Positions 48,501 through 59,739 of a DNA stretch of 64,000 nt are shown piece by piece. Numbering within the stretch: position 1 is the stretch's first letter; every line of letters starts with the position of its first letter. A program made the translations under genes and the position numbers. The stretch spans positions 4,366,001-4,430,000 of the forward strand of contig OZ014420.1 of the NCBI GenBank assembly GCA_963965975.1. The letters run 5' to 3'. Source of the stretch: Xestospongia bergquistia. Lineage: Eukaryota; Porifera; Demospongiae; Haplosclerida; Petrosiidae. The notes under the pieces are model-generated. The model did not search any database, was not told the DNA's origin, and saw only the letters and a list, made by a program, of their open reading frames with translations.

Positions 48501-51000
48501 ACTCAAATAATATCAAATACACTACATTTAGCATTATCACAAAAATTATTATCATTTAGTTACACATATATAGTACAGACTTACTTCCTAAATAGGTGTA
48601 GCAATTTAAAAGTGATTTATCATTTACAACAGGAACATTTAAAAAGAGAGAGAAGACATAATTAATAAAAAGGATAATAGTTAAATTCAACAAATAACTC
48701 AAATAACATCAAATACACTACATTTAGCATTATAACAAAAATTATTATCATTTAGTTACACATATACATAGTACAGACTTACAGACTAAATAGGTGTGGT
48801 AATTTCAAAGTGATTTATCATTCACAACAGGAACATTTAAAAGAGAGAAAAGACATAATTAATAAAAAGGATAAGAGTTAAATACAACAAATAACTCAAA
48901 TAATATCGAATACACTATATATAGCATTAGCACAAAAATTCTTATCATTTAGTTACACATATGCATAGTACAGACTTACAAGCTAAATAGGTGAGGCAAT
49001 TTCAAAGTGAATTATCATTTACAACAGGAACATTTAAAAAGAGAGAAAAGACATAATTAATAAAAAAGGATAATAGTTAAATTCAACAAATAACTCAAAT
49101 AATATCAAATACACTACATTTAGCATTATCACAAAAATTCTTATCATTTAGTACACATATACATAGTACAGACTTACAGACTAAATAGGTGTGGTAATTT
49201 CAAAGTGATTTATCATTTATAACAGGAACATTTAAAAAAGAGAGAAAAGACATAATTAATAAAAAGGATAATAGTTAAATTCAACAAATAACTCAAATAA
49301 TATCAAATACACTACATTTAGCATTATCACAAAAATTGTTATTATGTAGTTACACATATACATAGTACAGACTTACAAGCTAAATTGGTGACGCAATTTC
49401 AAAGTGATTTATCATTTACAACAGGAACATTTAAAAAAGAGAGAAAAGACATAATTAATAAAAAGGATAATAGTTAAATACAACAAATAACTCAAATAAT
49501 ATCAAATACACTACATTTAGCATTTTCAAAAAAATTCTTATCATTTAGTTACACATATACATAGTACAGACTTACTTGCTAAATAGGTGTGGCAATTTCA
49601 AAGTGATTTATCATTTACAACAGGAACATTTAAAAAAGAGAGAAAAGACATAATTAATAAAAACGGATAATATTTAAATTCAACAAATAACTCAAATAAT
49701 ATCAAATACACTACATTTAGCATTATCACAAAAATTATTATCATTTAGTACACATATACATAGTACAGACTTACAGACTAAATAGGTGTGGTAATTTCAA
49801 AGTGATTTATCATTCACAACAGAAACATTTAAAAAGAGAGAAAAGACATAATTAATATAAAGGATAATAGTTAAATACAACAAATAACTCAAATAATATC
49901 CAATACACTATATTTAGCATTATCACAAAAATTATTATCATTTAGTTACACATATACATAGTACAGACTTACTTGCTAAATAGGTGTGGTAATTTCAATG
50001 TGATTTATCATTTACAACAGGAACATTTAAAAAGAGAGAAAAGACATAATTAATAAAAAGGATAATAGTTAAATTCAACAAATAACTCAAATAATATCAA
50101 ATACACTACATTTAGCATTATAACAAAAATTATTATTATTTAGTTATACATATACATAGTACAGACTTACAAACTAAATAGGTGTGGTAATTTCAAAGTG
50201 ATTTATCATTCACAACAGGAACATTTAAAAAAGAGACAAAAGACATAATTAATAAAAAGGATAATAGTTAAATAGAACAAATAACTCAAATAATATCGAA
50301 TACACTACATTTATCATTATCACAAAAATTCTTATCATTTAGTTACACATATACATAGTACAGACTTACAAGCTAAATAGGTGTGGCAATTTCAAAGTGA
50401 TTTATCATTTACAACAGGAACATTTAAAAGAGAGAAAAGACATAATTAATAAAAAGAATAATAGTTAAATACAACAAATAACCCAAATAATATCAAATAC
50501 ACTACATTTATCATTATAACAAAAATTATTATCATTTAGTTACACATATACATAGTACAGACTTACTTGCTAAATAGGTGTGGTAATTTCAAAGTGATTT
50601 ATCATTTACAACAGGAACATTTAAAAAAGAGAGAAAAGACATAATTAATAAAAAGGATAATAGTTAAATACAACAAATAACTCAAATAATATCAAATACA
50701 CTACATTTAGCATTATCACAAAAATTATTATCATTTAGTTACACATATATAGTACAGACTTACTTCCTAAATAGGTGTAGCAATTTAAAAGTGATTTATC
50801 ATTTACAACAGGAACATTTAAAAAGAGAGAGAAGACATAATTAATAAAAAGGATAATAGTTAAATTCAACAAATAACTCAAATAACATCAAATACACTAC
50901 ATTTAGCATTATAACAAAAATTATTATCATTTAGTTACACATATACATAGTACAGACTTACAGACTAAATAGGTGTGGTAATTTCAAAGTGATTTATCAT
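45540..51000 (-). repeat. Higher-order repeat within the array (11-unit block)
   Basis: Eleven units at 45.54-47.72 kb recur with the same private changes 3,365 bp later at 48.90-51.0 kb. Markers are AGGTGAGGCAATTTC (45,626; 48,990) and AATTGGTGACGC (46,018; 49,383). Between them, six units (47.72-48.90 kb) repeat the first two and last four units of the block. Other higher-order copies: three units at about 51.1-51.6 and 51.7-52.2 kb, and five units at 52.9-53.9 and 53.9-54.7 kb marked by GGGTAAATAGG (52,950; 53,948). Confidence 0.8.
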
Positions 51001-54000
51001 TCACAACAGGAACATTTAAAAGAGAGAAAAGACATAATTAATAAAAAGGATAATAGTTAAATACAACAAATAACTCAAATAATATCAAATACACTACATT
51101 TAGCATTATCACAAAAATTCTTATCATTTAGTTACACATATACATAGTACAGACTTACTTGCTAAATAGGTGTGGCAATTTCAAAGTGATTTATCATTTA
51201 CAACAGGAACATTTAAAAAAGAGAGAAAAGACATAATTAATAAAAAAGGATAATATTTAAATTCAACAAATAACTCAAATAATATCAAATACACTACATT
51301 TAGCATTATCACAAAAATTCTTATCATTTAGTTACACATATACATAGTACAGACTTACTTGCTAAATAGGTGTGGCAATTTCAAAGTGATTTATCATTTA
51401 CAACAGGAACATTTAAAAAAGAGAGAAAAGACATAATTAATAAAAAAGGATAATATTTAAATTCAACAAATAACTCAAATAATATCAAATACACTATATT
51501 TAGCATTATCACAAAAATTATTATCATTTAGTACACATATACATAGTACAGACTTACAGACTAAATAGGTGTGGTAATTTCAAAGTGATTTATCATTCAC
51601 AACAGGAACATTTAAAAGAGAGAAAAGACATAATTAATAAAAAGGATAATAGTTAAATACAACAAATAACTCAAATAATATCAAATACACTACATTTAGC
51701 ATTATCACAAAAATTCTTATCATTTAGTTACACATATACATAGTACAGACTTACTTGCTAAATAGGTGTGGCAATTTCAAAGTGATTTATCATTTACAAC
51801 AGGAACATTTAAAAAAGAGAGAAAAGACATAATTAATAAAAAAGGATAATATTTAAATTCAACAAATAACTCAAATAATATCAAATACACTACATTTAGC
51901 ATTATCACAAAAATTCTTATCATTTAGTTACACATATACATAGTACAGACTTACTTGCTAAATAGGTGTGGCAATTTCAAAGTGATTTATCATTTACAAC
52001 AGGAACATTTAAAAAAGAGAGAAAAGACATAATTAATAAAAAAGGATAATATTTAAATTCAACAAATAACTCAAATAATATCAAATACACTATATTTAGC
52101 ATTATCACAAAAATTATTATCATTTAGTACACATATACATAGTACAGACTTACAGACTAAATAGGTGTGGTAATTTCAAAGTGATTTATCATTTACAAGA
52201 GGAACATTTAAAAGAGAGAAAAGACATAATTAATAAAAAGGATAATAGTTAAATACAACAAATAACTCAAATAATATTGAATACACTACATTTAGCATTA
52301 TCACAAAAATTATTATCATTTAGTTACACATATACATAGTACAGACTTACAAGCTAAATAGGTGTGGCAATTTCAAAGTGATTTATCATTTACAACAGGA
52401 ACATTTAAAAGAGAGAAAAGACATAATTAATAAAAAGAATAATAGTTAAATACAACAAATAACTCAAATAATATCAAATACACTACATTTAGCATTATCA
52501 CAAAAATTATTATCATTTAGTTACACATATATAGTACAGACTTACTTCCTAAATAGGTGTAGCAATTTAAAAGTGATTTATCATTTACAACAGGAACATT
52601 TAAAAAGAGAGAAAAGACATAATTAATAAAAAGGATAATAGTTAAATTCAACAAATAACTCAAATAATATCAAATACACTACATTTAGCATTATCACAAA
52701 AATTATTATCATTTAGTTACACATATATAGTACAGACTTACTTCCTAAATAGGTGTAGCAATTTAAAAGTGATTTATCATTTACAACAGGAACATTTAAA
52801 AAAGAGAGAAAAGACATAATTAATATAAAGGATAATAGTTAAATAGAACAAATAACTCAAATAATATCCAATACACTACATTTAGCATTATAACAAAAAT
52901 TCTTATCATTTAGTTACACATATACATAGTACAGACTTACTTGCTAAATAGGGTAAATAGGTGTGGCAATTTCAAAGTGATTTATCATTTACAACAGGAA
53001 TATTAAAAAAGAGAGAAAAGACATAATTAATAAAAAGGATAATAGTTAAATTCAACAAATAACTCATATAACATCAAATACACTACATTTAGCATTATAA
53101 CAAAAATTATTATCATTTAGTTACACATATACATAGTACAGACTTACTTGCTAAATAGGTGTGGTAATTTCAAAGTGATTTATCATTCACAACAGGAACA
53201 TTTAAAAAAGAGAGAAAAGACATAATTAATAAAAAGGATAATAGTTAAATTCAACAAATAACTCAAATAATATCAAATACACTATATTTAGCATTATCAC
53301 AAAAATTATTATCATTTAGTTACACATATACATAGTACAGACTTACAGACTAAATAGGTGTGGTAATTTCAAAATTTATCATTTACAACAGGAACATATA
53401 AAAAGAGAGAAAAGACATAATTAATAAAAAGGATAATAGTTTAATACAACAAATATCTCAAATAATATCAAATACACTATATTTAGCATTATCACAAAAA
53501 TTATTATCATTTAGTTACACATATACATAGTACAGACTTACAAGCTAAATAAGTGTTGCAATTTCAAAGCGATTTATTATTTACAACAGAACATTTAAAA
53601 AGACAGAAAAGACATAATTAATAAAAAGGAATAAGAGTTAAATAGAACAAATAACTCAAATAATATCAAATACACTACATTTAGCATTATAACAAAAATT
53701 ATTATCATTTAGTTATACATATACATAGTACAGACTTACAAGCTAAATAGGTGTGGTAATTTCAAAGTGATTTATCATTCACAACAGGAACATTTAAAAA
53801 AGAGAGAAAAGACATAATTAATATAAAGGATAATAGTTAAATAGAACAAATAACTCAAATAATATCCAATACACTACATTTAGCATTATAACAAAAATTC
53901 TTATCATTTAGTTACACATATACATAGTACAGACTTACTTGCTAAATAGGGTAAATAGGTGTGGCAATTTCAAAGTGATTTATCATTTACAACAGGAATA

Positions 54001-56994
54001 TTAAAAAAGAGAGAAAAGACATAATTAATAAAAAGGATAATAGTTAAATTCAACAAATAACTCATATAACATCAAATACACTACATTTAGCATTATAACA
54101 AAAATTATTATCATTTAGTTACACATATACATAGTACAGACTTACTTGCTAAATAGGTGTGGTAATTTCAAAGTGATTTATCATTCACAACAGGAACATT
54201 TAAAAAAGAGAGAAAAGACATAATTAATAAAAAGGATAATAGTTAAATTCAACAAATAACTCAAATAATATCAAATACACTATATTTAGCATTATCACAA
54301 AAATTATTATCATTTAGTTACACATATACATAGTACAGACTTACAGACTAAATAGGTGTGGTAATTTCAAAATTTATCATTTACAACAGGAACATATAAA
54401 AAGAGAGAAAAGACATAATTAATAAAAAGGATAATAGTTTAATACAACAAATATCTCAAATAATATCAAATACACTATATTTAGCATTATCACAAAAATT
54501 ATTATCATTTAGTTACACATATACATAGTACAGACTTACAAGCTAAATAAGTGTTGCAATTTCAAAGCGATTTATTATTTACAACAGAACATTTAAAAAG
54601 ACAGAAAAGACATAATTAATAAAAAGGAATAAGAGTTAAATAGAACAAATAACTCAAATAATATCAAATAAACTACATTTAGCATTATCACAAAAATTAT
54701 TATCATTTAGTTACACATATAGATAGTACAGACTTCCAAGCTAAATAAGTGTTGCAATTTCAAAGCGATTTATCATTTACAACAGGACATTTAAAAAAGA
54801 CAGAAAAGACATAATTAATAAAAAGGAATAAGAGTTAAATAGAACAAAAAACTCAAATAATATCAAATACACTACATTTAGCATTATCACAAAAATTATT
54901 ATCATTTAGTTACACATATACATAGTACAGACTTACTCGCTAAATAGGTGTGGCAATTTCAAAGTAATTTATCATTTACAACAGGAACATTTAAAAAAGA
55001 GAGAAAAGACATAAATAATAAAAAGGATAATAGTTAAATACAACAAATAACTCAAATAATATCAAATACACTATATTTAGCATTATCACAAAAATTATTA
55101 TCATTTAGTTACACATATACATAGTACAGACTTACTTCCTAAATAGTTGTGGCAATTCAAAATGATTTATCATTTACAACAGGAACATTTAAAAGAGAGA
55201 GAAAAGACATAATTAATAAAAAGGATAATAGTTAAATAGAACAAATAACTCAAATAATATCAAATACACTATATTTAGCATTATCACAAAAATTCTTATC
55301 ATTTAGTTACACATATACATAGTACAGACTTACTTGCTAAATAGGTGTGGCAATTTTAAAGTAATTTATCATTTACAACAGGAACATTTAAAAAAGAGAG
55401 AAAAGACATAAATAAAAAAAAGGATAATAGTTAAATTCAACAAATAACTCAAATAATATCAAATACACTATATTTAGCATTATCACAAAAATTATTTTCA
55501 TTTAGTTACACATATAAATAGTACAGACTTACTTGCTAAATAGGTGTGGTAATTTCAAAGTGATTTATCATTCACAACAGGAACATTTAAAAAAGAGAGA
55601 AAAGACATAATTAATATAAAGGATAATAGTTAAATACAACAAATAACTCAAATAATATCAAATACACTACATTTAGCATTATAACAAAAATTATTATCAT
55701 TTAGTTACACATATACATAGTACAGACTTACAGACTAAATAGGTGTGGTAATTTCAAAGTGATTTATCATTCACAACAGGAACATTTAAAAAAGAGAGAA
55801 AAGACATAATTAATAAAAAGGATAATAGTTAAATACAACAAATAACTCAAATAATATCAAATACACTACATTTAGCATTTTCAAAAAAATTCTTATCATT
55901 TAGTTACACATATACATAGTACAGACTCACTTGCTAAATAGGTGTGGCAATTTCAAAGTGATTTATCATTTACAACAGGAACATTTAAAAAAGAGAGAAA
56001 AGACATAATTAATAAAAAGGATAATAGTTAAATTCAACAAATAACTCAAATAACATCAAATACACTACATTTAGCATTATCACAAAAATTATTATCATTT
56101 AGTTACACATATACATAGTACAGACTTACAGACTAAATAGGTGTGGTAATTTCAAAGTGATTTATCATTCACAACAGGAACATTTAAAAAGAGAGAAAAG
56201 ACATAATTAATAAAAAGGATAATAGTTAAATACAACAAATAACTCAAATAATATCGAATACACTACATTTAGCATTATCACAAAAATTCTTATCATTTAG
56301 TTACACATATACATAGTACAGACTTACTTCCTAAATAGGTGTGGCAATTTTAAAATGATTTATCATTTACAACAGGAACATTTAAAAGAGAGAAAAGACA
56401 TAATTAATAAAAAGGATAATAGTTAAATACAACAAATAACTCAAATAATATCAAATAGACTACATTTAGCATTATCACAAAAATTATTATCATTTAGTTA
56501 CACATATACATAACACAGACTTACAATCTAAATAGGTGTGGCATTTTCAAAATGATTTATCATTTACAACAGGAACATTTAAAAGAGAGAAAAGAAATAA
56601 TTAATAAAAAGGATAATAGTTAAATACAACAAATAACTTAAATAATATCAAATACACTACATTTAGCATTATTACAAAAATTCTTATCATTTAGTTACAC
56701 ATATACATAGTACAGACTTAGTTCCTAAATAGGTGTAGCAATTTCAAAATTTATCATTTACAACAGGAACATTTAAAAAAGAGAGAAAAGACATAATTAA
56801 TAAAAAGGATAATAGTTAAATACAACAAATAATTTAAATAATATCAAATACACTACATTTAGTATTATCACACAAATTCTTATCATTTAGTTACATATAT
56901 ACATAGTACAGACTTACTCGCTAAATAGGTGTGGCAATTTCAAAATGATTTATCATTTACAACAGGAACATTTAAAAAAGAGAGAAAAGATATA

Positions 56995-57313
56995 CCGTAA
57001 GGGTATAAATTTTCATGGGGGATTTAATTTCGCTGTATTCATGGGTTATTGTTTTATCACGAAATTTAACTTTTATTCCACCATGCATAATCACGCAAGG
57101 CGATCCTGTCGGTTACTTCTTTCTCTTTTACATTGAGGTACTTCTCCGTCAACTGCCTCCCAGATTTTCTTGCATATATGGTACCTTCTCACCATGGATT
57201 CATAGGAATAGCTAGCCATACTTCGCGAAAATCTTCACAACACGTGTGTGATATCACATCCATTAATTAATACTTCACACACACTAAACCCTCGAAAATT
57301 TGTACCCTTACGG
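56995..57313. mobile_element. MITE with CCGTAAGGGTA terminal inverted repeats in the array
   Basis: A 319-bp foreign segment interrupts one array unit. Ends are CCGTAAGGGTATAAATTTTC and, inverted, CCGTAAGGGTACAAATTTTC, flanked by TA on both sides, while intact units read GATATAATTAAT at that place. TA target sites and short TIRs fit a Tc1/mariner-type MITE. Its composition is less AT-rich than the array. It has no coding capacity. Confidence 0.9.
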
Positions 57314-57930
57314 TAATTAATAAAAAGGGTAATAGTTAAATACAACAAATAACTCAAATAACATCAAACACACTACATTTAGCACTATCATAAAAATTCT
57401 TATCATTTAGTTACATGTATACATAGTACAGACATATAGCCTAAATAGGTGTGGCAATTTCAAAGTGATTTATCATTTACAACAGGAACATTTAAAAAAG
57501 AGAGAAAAGACATAATTAATAAAAAGGGTAATAGTTAAATACAACCAACAACTCAAATAACATCAAACATACTACATTTGGCATTATCACAAAAATTATT
57601 ATCATTTAGTTACACATATACATAGTACAGACTTACAGACTAAATAGGTATTGTAATTTCAAAGTGATTTATCATTTACAACAGGAACATTTTAAAAAGA
57701 GAGAAAAGATATAATTAATATAAAGGATAATAGTTAAATACAACAAATAACTCAAATAATATCAAATACACTACATTTAGCATTATCACAAAAATTCTTA
57801 TCAATTAGTTACACATATACATAGTACAGACTTACTTCCTAAATAGGTGTGGCAATTTCAAAATGATTTATCATTTATAACAGGAACATTTAAAAGAGAG
57901 AAAAGACATAATTATTAATAAAATGTATTA

Positions 57931-58150
57931 TTGTTAATTAGGATGATAGTATTAGATATTGTGTATTTTTATTTATTGATTTATGATTAATATCAATTAA
58001 ATTAGAGTTGAATTGGTGCACTAAATTAAATAGTTAATCCTAACAAAAAGGTCGTGAAAGTCAATGTTAGTAGCATCATGTAAATATATTTTAGATTTGT
58101 TGATCTCTTTTTATAATTCAATTGTAATTATCTTTTTACAACAAACTTAC
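57931..58150. other. Junction between array and candidate first exon
   Basis: Unique AT-rich DNA; nothing else seen. Confidence 0.5.
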
Positions 58151-58180
58151 TGATAGTTCACTATTATCTCTTTCAGCCAT
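58151..58180 (-). CDS. Candidate first coding exon (MAERDNSELS)
   Basis: On the minus strand ATG (58180-58178) opens MAERDNSELS and meets a perfect GTAAGT donor with no bases left over (phase 0). The next recognised coding downstream on this strand is the ROC-COR exon at 40,320, so this may be its first exon across the 16.5-kb array. Phase is a problem: the strong TTTAG acceptor at 40,321 would need phase 1, whereas an internal ATAAG acceptor eight bases further in (before RAMEKGEMN) fits phase 0. The assignment is inference and needs RNA. Confidence 0.4.
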
Positions 58181-58249
58181 GATCACTGTAACACCAATAT
58201 ATGCTGTAATATAAAATATTAGTCTGTATAAGTCACTAAGATTTGTTTC

Positions 58250-59220
58250 TACTAATTTCAGTAATTTTAAATGTGTGTGATTTAGAGTAAGTACTAATTT
58301 TAACTATAAATTTGAATTTTTAGAAGCCATTTGGAATATGGTTGTAAGGAAAATTCTTCAAATATTATTTTTAACATGTACTGTAGATCGGGAAAGTTTC
58401 GTTGTTAAAAAAAATTCGAATATTAGACGGTGTACGAAAATAAATTACACGAACATTATTACACAATGAAATAAATAGGGTTAATAAATTTCGTATACAC
58501 CTCTTATGTTCGAAATTTTTTTAACACATAAATTTTTTACATGAAACTTTTGTAACGAGAAAGTTTCCTGATCTATGCTATATGCTAAAACAGAGACAAT
58601 TTAATGTTATTGTTTATTATCATTATCATCGTATCTCAATAAAAACAATATCCTCAGTGATATACATATATATTAACCCACTGCATCATCATTTGTAACT
58701 TATAAATTACCATATAGCTGGTTTATTGGTGACAACATTTGATTTGCTTATTGATGGCATGAAGAATATTAACTGTTAATATTATGCTATCCATTTAAAT
58801 TTACATTCATAAAAGCTCAATGTTGGTACAATTGATTCAAGAGGGCTGTCATCATTGTATATGACTAAAGTCAAATATTGAGGGACATCCAGCTTCCTTA
58901 GCCCCTCCCCCTCCTACATCTATACATTAAATCCAACCATTTTTCAATTAACTAGTATTATAATCATAAAAAATACGTGTGACTTACATCAGAGTCTCTG
59001 AAAGAGCAACCTCAATCGCCTCTTTTGATGTCAATTTAATTGCTATATACTGAAGTCTATCCAGGAAATTGAATGCTTTACGTACAAGTTAAAATATGAT
59101 CACACTCACTTACTGTGTTTATGAGTGTAACACTCTTAGTCTACAAACAGCTTCTATAAGGGCCTAAAATTCTAGTTGAAGCAAATAAATAGTCTGGCGT
59201 TGTCTACAGTTCGCTAAGAG
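58250..59220 (-). repeat. Duplicated upstream block, copy 1
   Basis: Collinear with 59,740-61,700. Shared landmarks include ATCATATAGCTGGTTTATTG-like sequence (58,710; 59,974), TAATATTATGCTATCCA (58,776; 60,049), CAGAGTCTCTGAAA (58,989; 61,466) and GTGTTTATGAGTGTA (59,117; 61,599). It may contain 5' untranslated exons: minus-strand GTAAGT motifs lie at 58,981-58,987 and near 59,110. This region is the likely promoter side of the candidate first exon. Confidence 0.75.
58388..58576. mobile_element. Small inverted-repeat MITE with TA target site
   Basis: Arms GATCGGGAAAGTTTC and, inverted at the right, GATCAGGAAACTTTC, continuing with TTAAAAAAA.TTCGAA on both sides. The paralogous block at about 59,835-59,855 reads straight from AACATGTATA into CTAAAACAGAGAC without it, an empty site. 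Confidence 0.75.
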
Positions 59221-59294
59221 AGGAGTCCCGTTTCATTGATAATTGAATAATAGTCACGCCTCTGTATCCTGTCGCCATTTTGTAGGGCAAAATC

Positions 59295-59438
59295 ATGGCT
59301 ATATCATATACTGGAATACTATCCAAGTATGATAAAACAAGATACATGAAGAAAGTAGACATTGTTTTTAAAGATAGTGACACTATTGACCCTTTTGAAT
59401 TGTCTGATGAAAATTGGAAAGATGATGTGTCTCTTTAA
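59295..59438 (+). pseudogene. Orphan 47-aa ORF, apparently a truncated first exon
   Basis: ATG 59,295 opens MAISYTGILSKYDKTRYMKK and continues through DSDTIDPFELSDENWKDD to TAA at 59,436-59,438. The composition looks like real coding and it follows a short GC-richer leader. The stop falls exactly where a stray unit of the 198-bp array begins, so the rest of the gene may have been replaced. Family unknown to me. Confidence 0.4.
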
Positions 59439-59640
59439 AAAAGAGATAAGAGATAATTATTGAAATGGGTAATAGTTAAATACAACAACCCAAATAATAT
59501 CAAATACACTACATTTAGCATTATTGCAACAATTCTTATCATGTAGTTACACATATGATATATGTAGTACAGACTTACAGGCTAAATAGGTGTGGTAACT
59601 TTAAAGTGATTTATCATATATGTACAGTAAGTTTGCAATT
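59436..59640 (-). repeat. Stray unit of the 198-bp array
   Basis: Contains TAATAGTTAAATACAACAA, ACACTACATTTAGCATTA and GTACAGACTTAC, triplet agg, CTAAATAGGTGTGG. It lies outside the main array, between the two duplicated upstream blocks. The minus-strand TTTAG, 3 nt, GTAAGT layout is intact. Confidence 0.9.
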
Positions 59641-59739
59641 CTCAATGATAATTGCCAATTTCCGGGTAAAATTATGAGTTTTACATATGCAATAATCATG
59701 AATTAGACCCCTATTTTTGTCGTAGTTTGTACTCCATAA

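Larger units (their letters stand above)
41400..57930 (-). repeat. Satellite array: about 82 units of about 198 bp
   Basis: Head-to-tail units with few changes. On the plus strand each contains CATAGTACAGACTTAC, a variable triplet, CTAAATAGGTGTGG, then TTTATCATTTACAACAGGAA, AAGAGAGAAAAGACATAATT and ATTTAGCATTATCACAAAAA. By hand I counted 82 units from the triplet at 41,455 to the last near 57,840. Counted triplets (plus strand) are roughly ttg 30, aag 19, aga 18, ttc 11, and tcg, aat, aaa, atc, agc a few each. On the minus strand, the coding strand of the adjacent ROC-COR gene, the triplet is preceded by CACCTATTTAG and followed by GTAAGTCTG. Three units have lost the donor consensus (near 54,735, 56,720 and 57,432). 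The unit length is close to a nucleosome repeat. No coding frame. Confidence 0.9.

Noticed and set aside
41400-57930. CRISPR-like array of repeats and spacers
   Set aside because: Whole 198-bp units are conserved; the only variable part is three bases. The context is eukaryotic.
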